Notes: a model not told the origin generated them from the letters alone. A stretch of 31,645 nt of DNA from CAYRVF01 sp964427535 (GCA_964427535.1 CAYRVF010000057.1:1-31645); one strand, 5' to 3'. Shown: positions 1 to 7,453, counted from the first letter of the stretch. A program made the numbers and translations.

Positions 1-201
1 GAAGATGCGGTCGTGAAGCTCCGCGGGGGGCGCCATGCGTGGAACGGACGCCAGCAGCTCATCGAAGCGACGATACTCGGCCAGGACTTCCCGGCAATGG
101 GCGCAGCTATCGAGATGCGCCTCGATCTCCTGGCGGAGTTGCGGGTCCAGCATATCGTCGAGATAGGCGCTGAGGTAGTCCCCGGCCTTCTCGCAAGTCA
201 T
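1..201 (-). CDS. Anti-sigma factor, zf-HC2 zinc-finger domain (partial, runs off left edge)
   Basis: The first 67 codons of a gene continuing beyond the left edge; it reads MTCEKAGDYLSAYLDDML and so on. Residues near 28-36 carry H-x3-C-x2-C (HLDSCAHC), the zinc-binding signature of zf-HC2 anti-sigma factors. These hold an ECF sigma factor inactive in the cytoplasm, usually through an N-terminal zinc domain followed by a membrane helix; the helix would lie outside this window. The start codon overlaps the stop of the upstream sigma gene as ATGA, which indicates translational coupling and a matched sigma/anti-sigma pair. The signal sensed cannot be read from this fragment. Confidence 0.85.
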   Translation of the reverse strand, partial: MTCEKAGDYLSAYLDDMLDPQLRQEIEAHLDSCAHCREVLAEYRRFDELLASVPRMAPPAELHDRIF

Positions 202-920
202 TTGCCAACGCCTCCCCCCTGTTCCAAAGCGCGGTAGTGCTCACGGAAGGAGTGCCGCGCGCGGGACAGGTACATTTTGACGCCGCTCTCCGCGATGTTC
301 AGGGTAGAAGCGATCTCCGCATAGGAGAAGCCTTCCTGCGTGTAGAGCAGCAGGGCCGCCCGGTAGTGGCGTGGCATCCGCCGAAGCGCGGCCTTCACCA
401 GTTCCGAGGTCCCGATGGTCTCTTGTGGATCGGCGCTCTCGACGTCAGCGGGCTCGTGATCCAGGTCCTGCCAGGGCATCCAGGCGATCAGCTTGCGGCG
501 GCGCAGCGCATCGTAGGCCGTATTGGTCGCAATGCGGTAGAGCCATGCCGAAAGCTTCAGGCTCGCGTCCATCTTGGGCAGAGCCTTGAACGCCTTCATA
601 AAGGTGTCCTGGGTCAGATCATCCGCCTGCTCGCGGTTGCCGACCAGATGGTAGATGTAGTTGTAAATCGGGGTCTTGAACTCGTCGTAGATCCGTTCAA
701 AGGACCACGCCTGTGCAGACACCCCGGTGGCCGCCTGTGGGTGAGCGCGTGTCGATCCCGCCTCATCCTCTGCCTCATCAGCGGTTGGGGGCACGCTGGT
801 GGCGGTAGGCTGCGGCACAGTGGCCGGGCGATCCGCTTTGCGGGCGAAGGACAATGCCCCCGGAAGCTTTGACGCTCCCGATTTGGCGAGCGGGAAACCT
901 ACAGTCACAGGTCGGGTCAT
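198..920 (-). CDS. ECF-type RNA polymerase sigma factor
   Basis: About 240 residues. A low-complexity Pro/Ala/Thr N-terminal extension of about 70 residues precedes sigma region 2 (FKTPIYNYIYHLVGNREQAD, then DLTQDTFMKAFKALP) and region 4 (LPRHYRAALLL-type helix, then FSYAEIASTLNIAESGVKMY). This is the two-domain layout of ECF sigma-70 factors, which direct RNA polymerase to stress or envelope promoters. An ATG nine bases further upstream (929) is possible, but GGAGG lies only one base before it and about ten before the ATG at 920, so 920 is preferred. The anti-sigma gene follows with a 4-base overlap. The N-terminal extension is longer than usual for ECF factors and has no recognised domain. 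Confidence 0.9.
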   Translation of the reverse strand: MTRPVTVGFPLAKSGASKLPGALSFARKADRPATVPQPTATSVPPTADEAEDEAGSTRAHPQAATGVSAQAWSFERIYDEFKTPIYNYIYHLVGNREQADDLTQDTFMKAFKALPKMDASLKLSAWLYRIATNTAYDALRRRKLIAWMPWQDLDHEPADVESADPQETIGTSELVKAALRRMPRHYRAALLLYTQEGFSYAEIASTLNIAESGVKMYLSRARHSFREHYRALEQGGGVGK

Positions 921-1420
921 CAGGTTCATTCCTCCGGCCCCCCTTGCCGGCCCCCGTTCCCGATCTGCTGGCCAGAAGTCCTCATGTTAAGGTCTTCTGT
1001 CAGGTGGAACGGATGCATCATACGGCGGTAACATACGCCAGACCGGCAGCCCTACACCACATGCCGCCCCGCAGACGTCTCTGATGGAGCGAGACGCCTT
1101 GTGCGAGTCGACCACTTGCCACCCAGTTGGGGTCAGGAGGAGCGCATCCGGCACATCCCCCCGTCTGCCGCCAAACGGCGCTCCAGCCGCCACGAACAAC
1201 CTATCGCGACAGAAGGAACGCCGCCTCGCAGGCACGTGCGTTGGAGGTATCCTATCATAGCGTTTTGACGGTGCCCTATGTCATACGCCGATTTTCCTAT
1301 GCTGCACAAGAGCAGACGGGTGGCAAATTGCAGCCGGGGTGGAATCGGCACGATTCACGACACGGAGTGCAGGACGGCGTCGTCTGGGGCGATAGGCAGA
1401 GAACGAGGGCACGGTGGACA

Positions 1421-1440
1421 GGCGAGGCATGTCTCTCCCC
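1421..1440. repeat. Degenerate copy of the GGCGAGGCATG palindrome
   Basis: GGCGAGGCATGTCTCTCCCC matches the perfect palindrome at 7351-7370 with two mismatches over 19 positions. Both copies are intergenic. Confidence 0.5.
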
Positions 1441-1535
1441 TAAGGAACGACTGCACGCGCGCTGCACGATGCCCTCTCACGAATAGAGAGGCAGCCCCGC
1501 ACCGAAGCCCTCGGCCTCAAATGCCCAAATAGCGA

Positions 1536-1577
1536 CCCCTTCCCTCAACTGAAGGGGGTAGGGGGTGAGGTTCTGCC
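1536..1577. repeat. C/G-tract hairpin and first copy of a 16-base direct repeat
   Basis: CCCCTTC at 1536-1542 pairs with GAAGGGG at 1551-1557, and a G-tract leads into GGGGTGAGGTTCTGCC at 1562-1577. The element lies 50-90 bases downstream of the dnaA stop. It resembles the C-tract/G-tract palindromes at 11482, 16303 and 22927, all of which follow 3' gene ends. It could act as a terminator or be a dispersed palindromic repeat. Confidence 0.6.
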
Positions 1578-1594
1578 TGGGATAGAGGGCGTAC

Positions 1595-1610
1595 GGGGTG
1601 AGGTTCTGCC
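1595..1610. repeat. Second copy of GGGGTGAGGTTCTGCC
   Basis: Exact 16-base duplicate of 1562-1577, offset by 33 bases and ending 16 bases from the dnaA stop codon. Confidence 0.75.
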
Positions 1611-1626
1611 AAATGGCGAGCGCCCG

Positions 1627-3318
1627 CTACCGCCGCAGTGACGCCTGGATCGCCTCGATCTCGGCCCGCGCCTGCGGATCGTGCGCGAGCGCGGTGCTGA
1701 CGCAGGTATAGCCGTGCATCACCGTCGTATGATCGCGCCCGCCAAGCTGCATGCCGATCTGCAGCAGCGAGGCGTCGGTCTCGTGGCGCAGAATGTACAT
1801 CGCCACCTGCCGTGCCCACGACACCTGCCGCTTGCGCGACTTGCTCCGCAGCACCTCGACGCTGACGCCGTAGTGCTGCGCCACCACCAGCAACACGTCC
1901 TCGCCGGTGAGCGGGGCGTAAGACTGCGTCTGCTCGCTCGCCAGAGGACCGAGCGCGAGCGGCAGCAGGCGCACGTCGAGTGGCTGCCCCAGCATCTCGG
2001 CATAGGCGATCACGCGCGTGAGCGTCCCTTCGAGCGTGCGAATGTTGGCGCACTCAGGGCGGGCAAGCTGCACCAGCACGTCATCAGAGACCGGCACCGG
2101 ATGCGCCTGCGCCTTCACGCGCAGAATCTCCAGCCGTTGCTCGAAGTCGGGGGGATGGATGTCCGCCACGAGCCCCCACTCGAAGCGCGAGCGCAGCCGG
2201 TCGTGGAGCTGGCGCATTGCCTGGGGCACCCGGTCGCTGGAGAGCACGATCTGCTTGTTCGCCTCGTGCAGCGCGTTGAAGGTGTGGAAAAACTCTTCCT
2301 CGGTCGAGTCTTTGCCCGCGATGAACTCCACGTCATCCACGAGCAGCACGTCCACCGCACGGTAGCGGCGGCGGAACTCGTCGGTCGTACGCTGGCGAAT
2401 CGCTTCGATGATCTCGTTGGTGAAGCGTTCCGCCGTGACGTACGCTACCGACAATCCAGCCTGTCGCGATCTGTGCCCGATGGCGTGCAGCAGGTGCGTC
2501 TTGCCCAACCCGACATCGCCATAGATGAGCAGCGGATTGTACTGCTCGCCCGGCGCATCCGCGACCACCTGGGCCGCCGCGTAGGCCAGCCGGTTCGCCG
2601 TGCCGACGACAAACGTCTCGAACACGTGCCGTGGATTTAGGCTATGCGGACTGGTGGCGTCGAAGAGCGCGGGCGTGACGCGCCGTACAGGCGTCGGCGC
2701 GCGCTGGGGCTCGTCCGGGGCCTCCTGATGTTGCGGAGGCTCTGCCTTGGTGGCCTGCTCGGATGAGACAGCGCTCGGCCGGGAAAACGCCGAAAACCCG
2801 TCGAGAGCGGGCTGGGCGACCCATTCGGGCCGCTGCGAGGCGCGTCCACGACCTGCGCGCGTGCCTGCCGCCGGCGCCCGTGGCGGATCAAGTGTCGCCG
2901 CGGCCTGCTGCACACGGCGCGGCGTCGCGCTCGTGGTGCGCGCGCTTCTGCTCCGCGTGGGCGGCTGTGTTGCGCGTCCCGACGTCGTGGTCCGCCGCGA
3001 CGCGCTCCGCTGGGTCCCCATGCCGGCGGACGCACGGGCAGGCGTGACTGCTGACGCGCTGGCAGCGGGCGCGGGCGGCGCGACGACGAAGGTGATCTGC
3101 GCGCTGCGTCCCAGCACCTCACTTACCGCGACACGCGCGATCTCGGCGAAGCGCTGCGTGAGGTGTTCGCTGGCGAAGACGTTAGGCACGCCGACGACCA
3201 ACTGCGAGCGTTCGATCCGCACGCCCGCGGTATCGTTGAACCAGGTGGTATAGGCTCCCGGAGAGATGCGTTGGCGGATGCGTTCGAGTGCAGCCTGCCA
3301 GAGTTGTTTGGCATCCAT
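1627..3318 (-). CDS. dnaA: Chromosomal replication initiator protein DnaA
   Basis: 563 residues. Domain I (1-80) carries the helicase-loading fold. Residues about 81-215 are a long domain II rich in Arg, Ser, Thr, Ala and Pro, strongly basic in its first half. Domain III is the AAA+ ATPase, with Walker A GDVGLGKT (267-274) and Walker B VLLVDD (324-329). Domain IV ends in the DNA-binding signature GGRDHTTV (526-533), which recognises DnaA boxes. The start is supported by GGAGG seven bases upstream and by a good promoter at 3384-3412. At 563 residues it is longer than E. coli DnaA (467), mainly because of domain II. dnaN and recF are not adjacent; the next gene downstream is an ECF sigma factor, and the upstream neighbour is divergent. 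Confidence 0.97.
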   Translation of the reverse strand: MDAKQLWQAALERIRQRISPGAYTTWFNDTAGVRIERSQLVVGVPNVFASEHLTQRFAEIARVAVSEVLGRSAQITFVVAPPAPAASASAVTPARASAGMGTQRSASRRTTTSGRATQPPTRSRSARTTSATPRRVQQAAATLDPPRAPAAGTRAGRGRASQRPEWVAQPALDGFSAFSRPSAVSSEQATKAEPPQHQEAPDEPQRAPTPVRRVTPALFDATSPHSLNPRHVFETFVVGTANRLAYAAAQVVADAPGEQYNPLLIYGDVGLGKTHLLHAIGHRSRQAGLSVAYVTAERFTNEIIEAIRQRTTDEFRRRYRAVDVLLVDDVEFIAGKDSTEEEFFHTFNALHEANKQIVLSSDRVPQAMRQLHDRLRSRFEWGLVADIHPPDFEQRLEILRVKAQAHPVPVSDDVLVQLARPECANIRTLEGTLTRVIAYAEMLGQPLDVRLLPLALGPLASEQTQSYAPLTGEDVLLVVAQHYGVSVEVLRSKSRKRQVSWARQVAMYILRHETDASLLQIGMQLGGRDHTTVMHGYTCVSTALAHDPQARAEIEAIQASLRR

Positions 3319-3650
3319 TCGCCCGCCTCCACCATCATGCAGAGAGCACCGCAGACGGCACTTTCACGAGAGTTCAATCTTCAATGCTACCATCGGCACG
3401 AATGCCTGTAAACCCCTTGGTTGACGTAAGTGATCGAGTTTCACTGCGCACCGCAAAATCCGCGAGCGCACCCCCACGTGCGAGGTCCAGCCGCGCCGCG
3501 CCCGCTTCTTGGGAACTTCTAACCTAGCGTTCAGCCCATCCTCAGGCCACGAGCCTACGCTCTCCTCCGAGACCAAGACAGTCCACCGCGTTCCGTCGCG
3601 CATCTCATCACGCGTATCTATCAGACGAACGAGGCAGCGAGGAGGACAGC
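3319..3650. other. Divergent intergenic region between dnaA and the lipoprotein gene
   Basis: Holds the dnaA promoter on the minus strand and presumably a promoter for the lipoprotein operon on the plus strand. For the latter I could not identify a clear pair; TTGACG at 3421 has no matching -10. No DnaA boxes and no coding region are seen. Confidence 0.5.
3384..3412 (-). promoter_or_regulatory. Predicted sigma-70 promoter of dnaA
   Basis: Reading the minus strand, TTTACA (3412-3407) and TAGCAT (3389-3384) are separated by exactly 17 bases. This places transcription start near 3377 and gives a leader of about 60 bases before the dnaA ATG. Confidence 0.6.
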
Positions 3651-3974
3651 ATGCGAATATTGTACCGTCCGGACAGAGCATGGCGCGGCACATTGCTGGC
3701 GCTCGTGCTGGCGACGCTGGTGCTCGGCGTCGTGCTCACCGGCTGTGGCGCGGATCACGCACGGCAACCCGGCACGGCGCCCAGTACGGCGATCCAGAGC
3801 ACGTCTGGGTCGGGCACGACGCAGGGAACGAGCACCAGTACGAACGCCAGCGCATCGGGGCAGAGCGCGCAAGACGCCGATTCACAGGCGCAAGATGCGC
3901 TTCACGCGCTCGATGCCGCCCAGAACGACGCCACTACAGACTACTCATCTCAAGATAACGGAGCACAGCCGTGA
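3651..3974 (+). CDS. Small Ser/Thr-rich lipoprotein
   Basis: 107 residues. A positively charged start and hydrophobic helix (about 13-29) end in the lipobox LTGC with Cys32, so the mature protein should be lipidated and held at the outer face of the membrane. The rest is a low-complexity Ser/Thr/Gln/Gly stretch followed by an Ala/Asp-rich end, without a recognised domain. AGGAGG lies five to six bases before the ATG. Its TGA stop overlaps the GTG start of the next gene (GTGA), so the two are translationally coupled and probably work together at the cell surface. Function unknown. Confidence 0.75.
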   Translation: MRILYRPDRAWRGTLLALVLATLVLGVVLTGCGADHARQPGTAPSTAIQSTSGSGTTQGTSTSTNASASGQSAQDADSQAQDALHALDAAQNDATTDYSSQDNGAQP

Positions 3975-4774
3975 TTCGTCATACAAACAGCCAATCTGTC
4001 ATAGTCAGAGGTACAGTGTCGGCGCGCCGGGGTCTAGTAGCAGTAGGTATCGTCGCTGGTCTCGCGCTCACGACGCTTGCGCCAGCGTTGGCCTCAGCCG
4101 CGCCGAGCGCGAACGCGCCATGCGATCTCTCATGCGTCATCTCGTTTGGGAACGCACGCATCGCCGAGCGCGTGACTGCCCTGGGCACGCTCAACAGTAA
4201 GGTGTCTACCGCGCTCTCGAAAGGGCGCATCACCCAGGACGAGGCTACCCCTCTGCAGAACGACGTCTCGACCGACACATCAGGTCTCCAGGCGCTGCAG
4301 ACCAAGCTTGACGGCGAATCCGACACGAAGGCTGCCCGCCAGGACGTGGCGCTCATCTACTCGCAGTTTCGCGTGTACGCGGTGGTGCTGCCGCGCGACT
4401 ACCGCAGGCTCGCGCTCGACATGATGCAGACTCTCGATGGCAAGCTCACGGGCGCGGAAGCGTCGATCGAGAAACGGATTGATGCGGCACCCGCGAGCGA
4501 GCGGCCACAGCTGCAAGCCACTTTCGACGACTACAAAGCCAAGCTGGGCGAGGCCGAGGGCCAGATCGACGCGGCAAACGGCCAGATCGCGGTGCTCACG
4601 CCGCAGAACTATAACACCGCGCGCTCCACCTATGACACTGCCTTCACTGACTACAAGAACGATGAGTCGACCGCGCACGGCGACGTGAAAGCCGCGGGTG
4701 CCGACCTGCACTCCATCGTTCAGACGCTCAAGGGCAGCCATGGCACTGCCGCCGCTGCCACTCCCTCGGCTTAG
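3971..4774 (+). CDS. Secreted helical (coiled-coil) protein of unknown function
   Basis: 267 residues from a GTG that overlaps the upstream stop. An N-terminal signal peptide (hydrophobic stretch near 22-42, ending ALASAA) is followed by long Ala/Asp/Gln-rich helices. A central segment FRVYAVVLPRDYRRLALDMM resembles the conserved core of secreted alpha-helical proteins seen in Gram-positive genomes. There are no catalytic motifs. It probably forms an extracellular helical bundle acting with the lipoprotein encoded just upstream. The operon ends at the strong hairpin at 4807-4854. The assignment as exported is fairly secure; the role is unknown. Confidence 0.8.
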   Translation: MIRHTNSQSVIVRGTVSARRGLVAVGIVAGLALTTLAPALASAAPSANAPCDLSCVISFGNARIAERVTALGTLNSKVSTALSKGRITQDEATPLQNDVSTDTSGLQALQTKLDGESDTKAARQDVALIYSQFRVYAVVLPRDYRRLALDMMQTLDGKLTGAEASIEKRIDAAPASERPQLQATFDDYKAKLGEAEGQIDAANGQIAVLTPQNYNTARSTYDTAFTDYKNDESTAHGDVKAAGADLHSIVQTLKGSHGTAAAATPSA

Positions 4775-4806
4775 TCAGGCACACTGAGGTCACACCGCTC
4801 TCGTTC

Positions 4807-4854
4807 GCGTGACGCGCGCCGCGATGCTCCACCGTCCGGCGCGCGTCACGCTTT
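4807..4854 (+). terminator. Strong hairpin terminator after the lipoprotein/secreted-protein operon
   Basis: A perfect 14-base stem (4807-4820 with 4838-4851) around a 17-base loop, followed by a short CTTT run, 33 bases after the stop codon. The T-tract is short, so termination efficiency is uncertain, but position and stem strength fit. Confidence 0.65.
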
Positions 4855-4930
4855 CCCGTGCCTGCCGCTCCCCTCCTCGGTTGACCGCATGACCTTGTAA
4901 TACTGGGCAACACATGAGTACCGGACGGGG

Positions 4931-5071
4931 TATAGTCTTGTTGAGCGGGCAGCACCCGCGCATCGAGCAGGCGAACCCTAGTCGAAAGGGGAGTGCGCGA
5001 CTCTTCGGCCAGGGTGTAGACCGAAGATACCGTGTCGAACGGCGCGGAGGTGCCCCAAGGAGAACCAGCGC
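4931..5071 (+). promoter_or_regulatory. Putative -10 element and structured 5' leader of the PPOX gene
   Basis: TATAGT at 4931-4936 is a good -10 hexamer but has only a weak -35 upstream. The roughly 130-base leader that follows contains two clean stems: GCGGG/CCCGC (4945-4949 with 4955-4959) and TCTTCGG/CCGAAGA (5002-5008 with 5021-5027). AAGGAG lies about ten bases before the ATG. No known riboswitch class was recognised. Confidence 0.35.
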
Positions 5072-5476
5072 ATGAGCGTGTTCACACCCGAGGAAATCGC
5101 CTACTTGCGCGGGCAGCGGCTTGGCCGCCTGGCGACGGTCAACGCGTCGGGCGACCCGCATGTGGTGCCGGTGGGCTTCCGCTACAATCCCGAGCATGAC
5201 GTAATCGAGATTGGCGGGCACAACTTCGGCAAGAGCAAGAAGTTCCGCGATATGCAGCGCGACACCCGCATCGCCTTCGTCGTGGACGACGTGCTGCCGC
5301 CGTGGCAGCCGCGTGGCATCGAGGTGCGTGGGCACGCCGAGATTTTGCGCCTGGGTGGCAAGGACATCCGGCCAGGCTTCGACGATGAGATCATCCGCAT
5401 TCGGCCGCAGCGCGTCATCTCCTGGGGTATTGAGGGCGACGCCTATCACGCCAACACCCGCGCCGTCGACAAGTGA
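5072..5476 (+). CDS. PPOX-class (split-barrel) F420/flavin-dependent oxidoreductase family protein
   Basis: 134 residues, the usual length of single-domain pyridoxamine-5'-phosphate-oxidase-like proteins. The pattern LGRLATVNASGDPHVVPVGF is the N-terminal beta-strand signature; HNFGKSKKFRDMQRDTRIAF and the later RGIEVRGHAEIL follow the expected split-barrel order. It most resembles the mycobacterial F420-dependent PPOX subgroup; homologues reduce small molecules with F420H2 or flavin in the cytoplasm. Substrate and cofactor cannot be fixed from sequence alone. An inverted repeat (CTCCTGC ... GCAGGAG, 5480-5503) follows the stop. The next gene, a haem peroxidase, begins about 110 bases downstream on the same strand, so a shared redox role is possible but unproven. 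Confidence 0.85.
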   Translation: MSVFTPEEIAYLRGQRLGRLATVNASGDPHVVPVGFRYNPEHDVIEIGGHNFGKSKKFRDMQRDTRIAFVVDDVLPPWQPRGIEVRGHAEILRLGGKDIRPGFDDEIIRIRPQRVISWGIEGDAYHANTRAVDK

Positions 5477-5588
5477 CGTCTCCTGCTCCCACGCGGGCAG
5501 GAGGATACACGCCGCGCCAGCGCCTCAACTGCATGTGCGCACCCTTCCAGTCGTTCCGGACAGAGATACGCAATACATGGGGGCTCAA

Positions 5589-6983
5589 ATGACGACGAAC
5601 ATCATGACCGCCACGAGTGTCGAGCCTCATAGCTGCGTGCTCGCGCCCCACCTCAAGCAGGACCTTTCACGTAGCGGTGATGGTAAGTATGGCAGGATGT
5701 TTCCCGATCTGCCCTGCAATGAGTGCGACGATGCCATCCTGATGACGCTCGGCCGCTCGGGCGCGCTGATGGATGTCGCCACCTCGCCAGACGACGGCGA
5801 GACGGGTGGGCCATATCCGCCGGCTGGGTATCCGGTGTTCGGCCAGTTCATCGCGCACAACATCACTGCAGACCGCAGCCTGCTCCAGCATCACACCAGC
5901 CTGGGCGAGATTCGCAACCAGCGCACACCCAGCCTGAATCTGGAGTCGCTCTACGGCGCGGGTCCAACCGGAAGCCCCTACCAGTACGACCGGAACGACG
6001 CCGCTGTGCTCTTGCTGGGCATCAACGACGCGGGCAAGCCCAACGACCTGCCGCGCAACTCCCAGGGGATCGCGCTGCTGGGAGACCCACGCGACGACGT
6101 TCATTTGCTGATCTCACAACTCCATCTCGCGCTGATGAAGTTCCATAACGCGACCGTCGCCGCTCTGCGCTCGCGCGGTGTGAGCCCACAGACCATCTTC
6201 GACGAGGCGAAGCGGCTCGTGTGCTGGCACTATCAGTGGATCGTCGTGCATGAGTATCTGCCGCGTGCGGTTGGCGAGCAGACGCTCGCGGATGTGCTCG
6301 CCGGCCGCCAGTATTACACGTATGATGACCGCCCATACATTCCGATCGAGTTCTCGGACGGCGCGTATCGCGCGGGACACAGCCAGATCCGCACACGCTA
6401 TCAGGTCAACGACACGTTTGAGGGGCCGCTGTTCCCTGACATGGTCGGTGGGCAGCCTGTTCCCGAGAGCCACGTCGTCGACTGGCGCTACTTCTTCGAC
6501 CTCGATCCGGCGATGCCGCCGCAGCAGAGCAAACGCATGGAGCCGCGCCTGGCGCACGCGCTGATCAACCTGCCCGCCTTCATCGTGGGGCAGACCGACA
6601 TGCCCGAGGAAGCCTCGCTCGCCTATCGCGACCTTCAGCGCGCCCGCTCGCTCGATCTGCCGTCTGGCGAGGCCATCGCCCGGCGCATGGGCGTCGACCC
6701 GCTCACCCCAGATGAGACCGGCCTGAGTGCGGTCGGCTGGTACGGCGACACACCGCTTTGGTACTATGTGCTGCGAGAGGCGCAAATCCAGACCGGCGGC
6801 GTGCGGCTCGGCGCGGTCGGCGGGCGCATCGTCGCCGAAGTGCTGATGGGGCTGCTCGACGGCGATCCAGAATCGTATCGGACAGCGCAGCCTGACTGGC
6901 AGCCGACGCTCCCGAGCGCGGTGCCGGGGACGTTCAGCATCGCCGACATGCTGCGATTCGCGGGTGCGGTGCGAGACGAGTGA
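5589..6983 (+). CDS. Animal-type haem peroxidase family protein
   Basis: 464 residues. Segments match the animal (myeloperoxidase/cyclooxygenase) peroxidase superfamily in order: GQFIAHN (distal His about 90, equivalent to GQxxDHD), GDPRDDVHLLISQLHLALMK followed by FHN, then the helix ending HEYLP, and GHSQIRTRYQ with a candidate proximal His about 264. The expected activity is H2O2-dependent oxidation of halides or organic substrates with a haem cofactor. No signal peptide is visible, so a cytoplasmic location is likely. The reading frame stays open upstream to 5211, overlapping the PPOX gene, but that part has no homology. The ATG at 5589 has GGGGG six bases before it; an ATG at 5577 is the alternative. 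A UBP-type zinc-finger gene follows 61 bases later. Confidence 0.85.
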   Translation: MTTNIMTATSVEPHSCVLAPHLKQDLSRSGDGKYGRMFPDLPCNECDDAILMTLGRSGALMDVATSPDDGETGGPYPPAGYPVFGQFIAHNITADRSLLQHHTSLGEIRNQRTPSLNLESLYGAGPTGSPYQYDRNDAAVLLLGINDAGKPNDLPRNSQGIALLGDPRDDVHLLISQLHLALMKFHNATVAALRSRGVSPQTIFDEAKRLVCWHYQWIVVHEYLPRAVGEQTLADVLAGRQYYTYDDRPYIPIEFSDGAYRAGHSQIRTRYQVNDTFEGPLFPDMVGGQPVPESHVVDWRYFFDLDPAMPPQQSKRMEPRLAHALINLPAFIVGQTDMPEEASLAYRDLQRARSLDLPSGEAIARRMGVDPLTPDETGLSAVGWYGDTPLWYYVLREAQIQTGGVRLGAVGGRIVAEVLMGLLDGDPESYRTAQPDWQPTLPSAVPGTFSIADMLRFAGAVRDE

Positions 6984-7044
6984 TCGGCTGCTCCAGGAAG
7001 AGAGCCGTGGGTTGGATCGACATGACACAGGGAGAGGATGACCA

Positions 7045-7302
7045 ATGGCGAGGGCATGCACCCATCTCGAACATATTCACGACGTCACGCCCAGCGCGCA
7101 GGGCTGTGAGGATTGCCTGAAAACTGGCGACACCTGGGTACACCTGCGCGAATGCCTGGAGTGCGGGCATGTCGGCTGCTGCGATAACTCGAAGAACAGG
7201 CACGCGACCAAGCACTTTCACGCTACCCAGCACCCCATCATCCAGTCGTTCGAGCCGGGCGAGGACTGGGGCTGGTGCTATGTCGACGAGGTGATGTTTT
7301 AG
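7045..7302 (+). CDS. UBP-type zinc-finger protein
   Basis: 85 residues made almost entirely of one zf-UBP domain: C5-x-H7, C21-x2-C24, C37-x2-C40, C45/C46, then H53, H57 and H63, with the family motif GHVGCCD. In eukaryotes this fold binds the C-terminal Gly-Gly tail of ubiquitin (USP5, HDAC6, BRAP). Stand-alone bacterial versions are known, but their ligand is not established. GGAGAGGATGACCA precedes the ATG. It lies 61 bases after the haem peroxidase gene and is probably co-transcribed with it. A role binding a protein C-terminus, or simply structural zinc, is inference. Confidence 0.85.
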   Translation: MARACTHLEHIHDVTPSAQGCEDCLKTGDTWVHLRECLECGHVGCCDNSKNRHATKHFHATQHPIIQSFEPGEDWGWCYVDEVMF

Positions 7303-7350
7303 CGCAGCGTGTTGACATCCGCGATCTACGCGGCGTGCGGCATTCTGTCG

Positions 7351-7370
7351 GGGCGAGGCATGCCTCGCCC
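7351..7370. repeat. Perfect 20-base palindrome GGGCGAGGCATGCCTCGCCC
   Basis: Lies in the 150-base gap before the TMEM175 gene; a degenerate copy occurs at 1421-1440. It may be an intergenic palindromic repeat or an operator. TTGACA at 7312-7317 lies just upstream but has no good -10 partner. Confidence 0.8.
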
Positions 7371-7453
7371 GCGCCCTCCACGACCACTACCTCCCGTCCG
7401 CGAGCGGCTGGCGATACACTCCGGGATCGGCATGCTCCGTCCACGAGGCACAT

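Larger units (their letters stand above)
921..1626. other. Spacer between dnaA and the sigma gene, no convincing gene
   Basis: About 700 bases without a supportable coding region; the open frames here lack homology and ribosome-binding sites. It probably contains the promoter of the sigma operon, but no clear -35/-10 pair was found. An imperfect inverted repeat (AGAAGTCC ... GGTCTTCT) lies near 972-997. A degenerate copy of a palindrome also seen at 7351 is at 1421-1440, and a hairpin plus a 16-base direct repeat follow the dnaA stop. No DnaA box (TTATNCACA) is visible, so there is no evidence of an origin of replication here. Confidence 0.5.

Noticed and set aside
1000..1045. GGAACG on the plus strand as an ECF -35 box
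   Set aside because: It points away from the sigma gene and no plus-strand gene follows.
921..1626. Possible origin of replication near dnaA
   Set aside because: No DnaA-box cluster or AT-rich unwinding region is visible.
5211..5588. Upstream extension of the haem peroxidase frame
   Set aside because: It overlaps the PPOX gene in another frame and shows no homology. Start codons with better ribosome-binding sites lie at 5577 and 5589.
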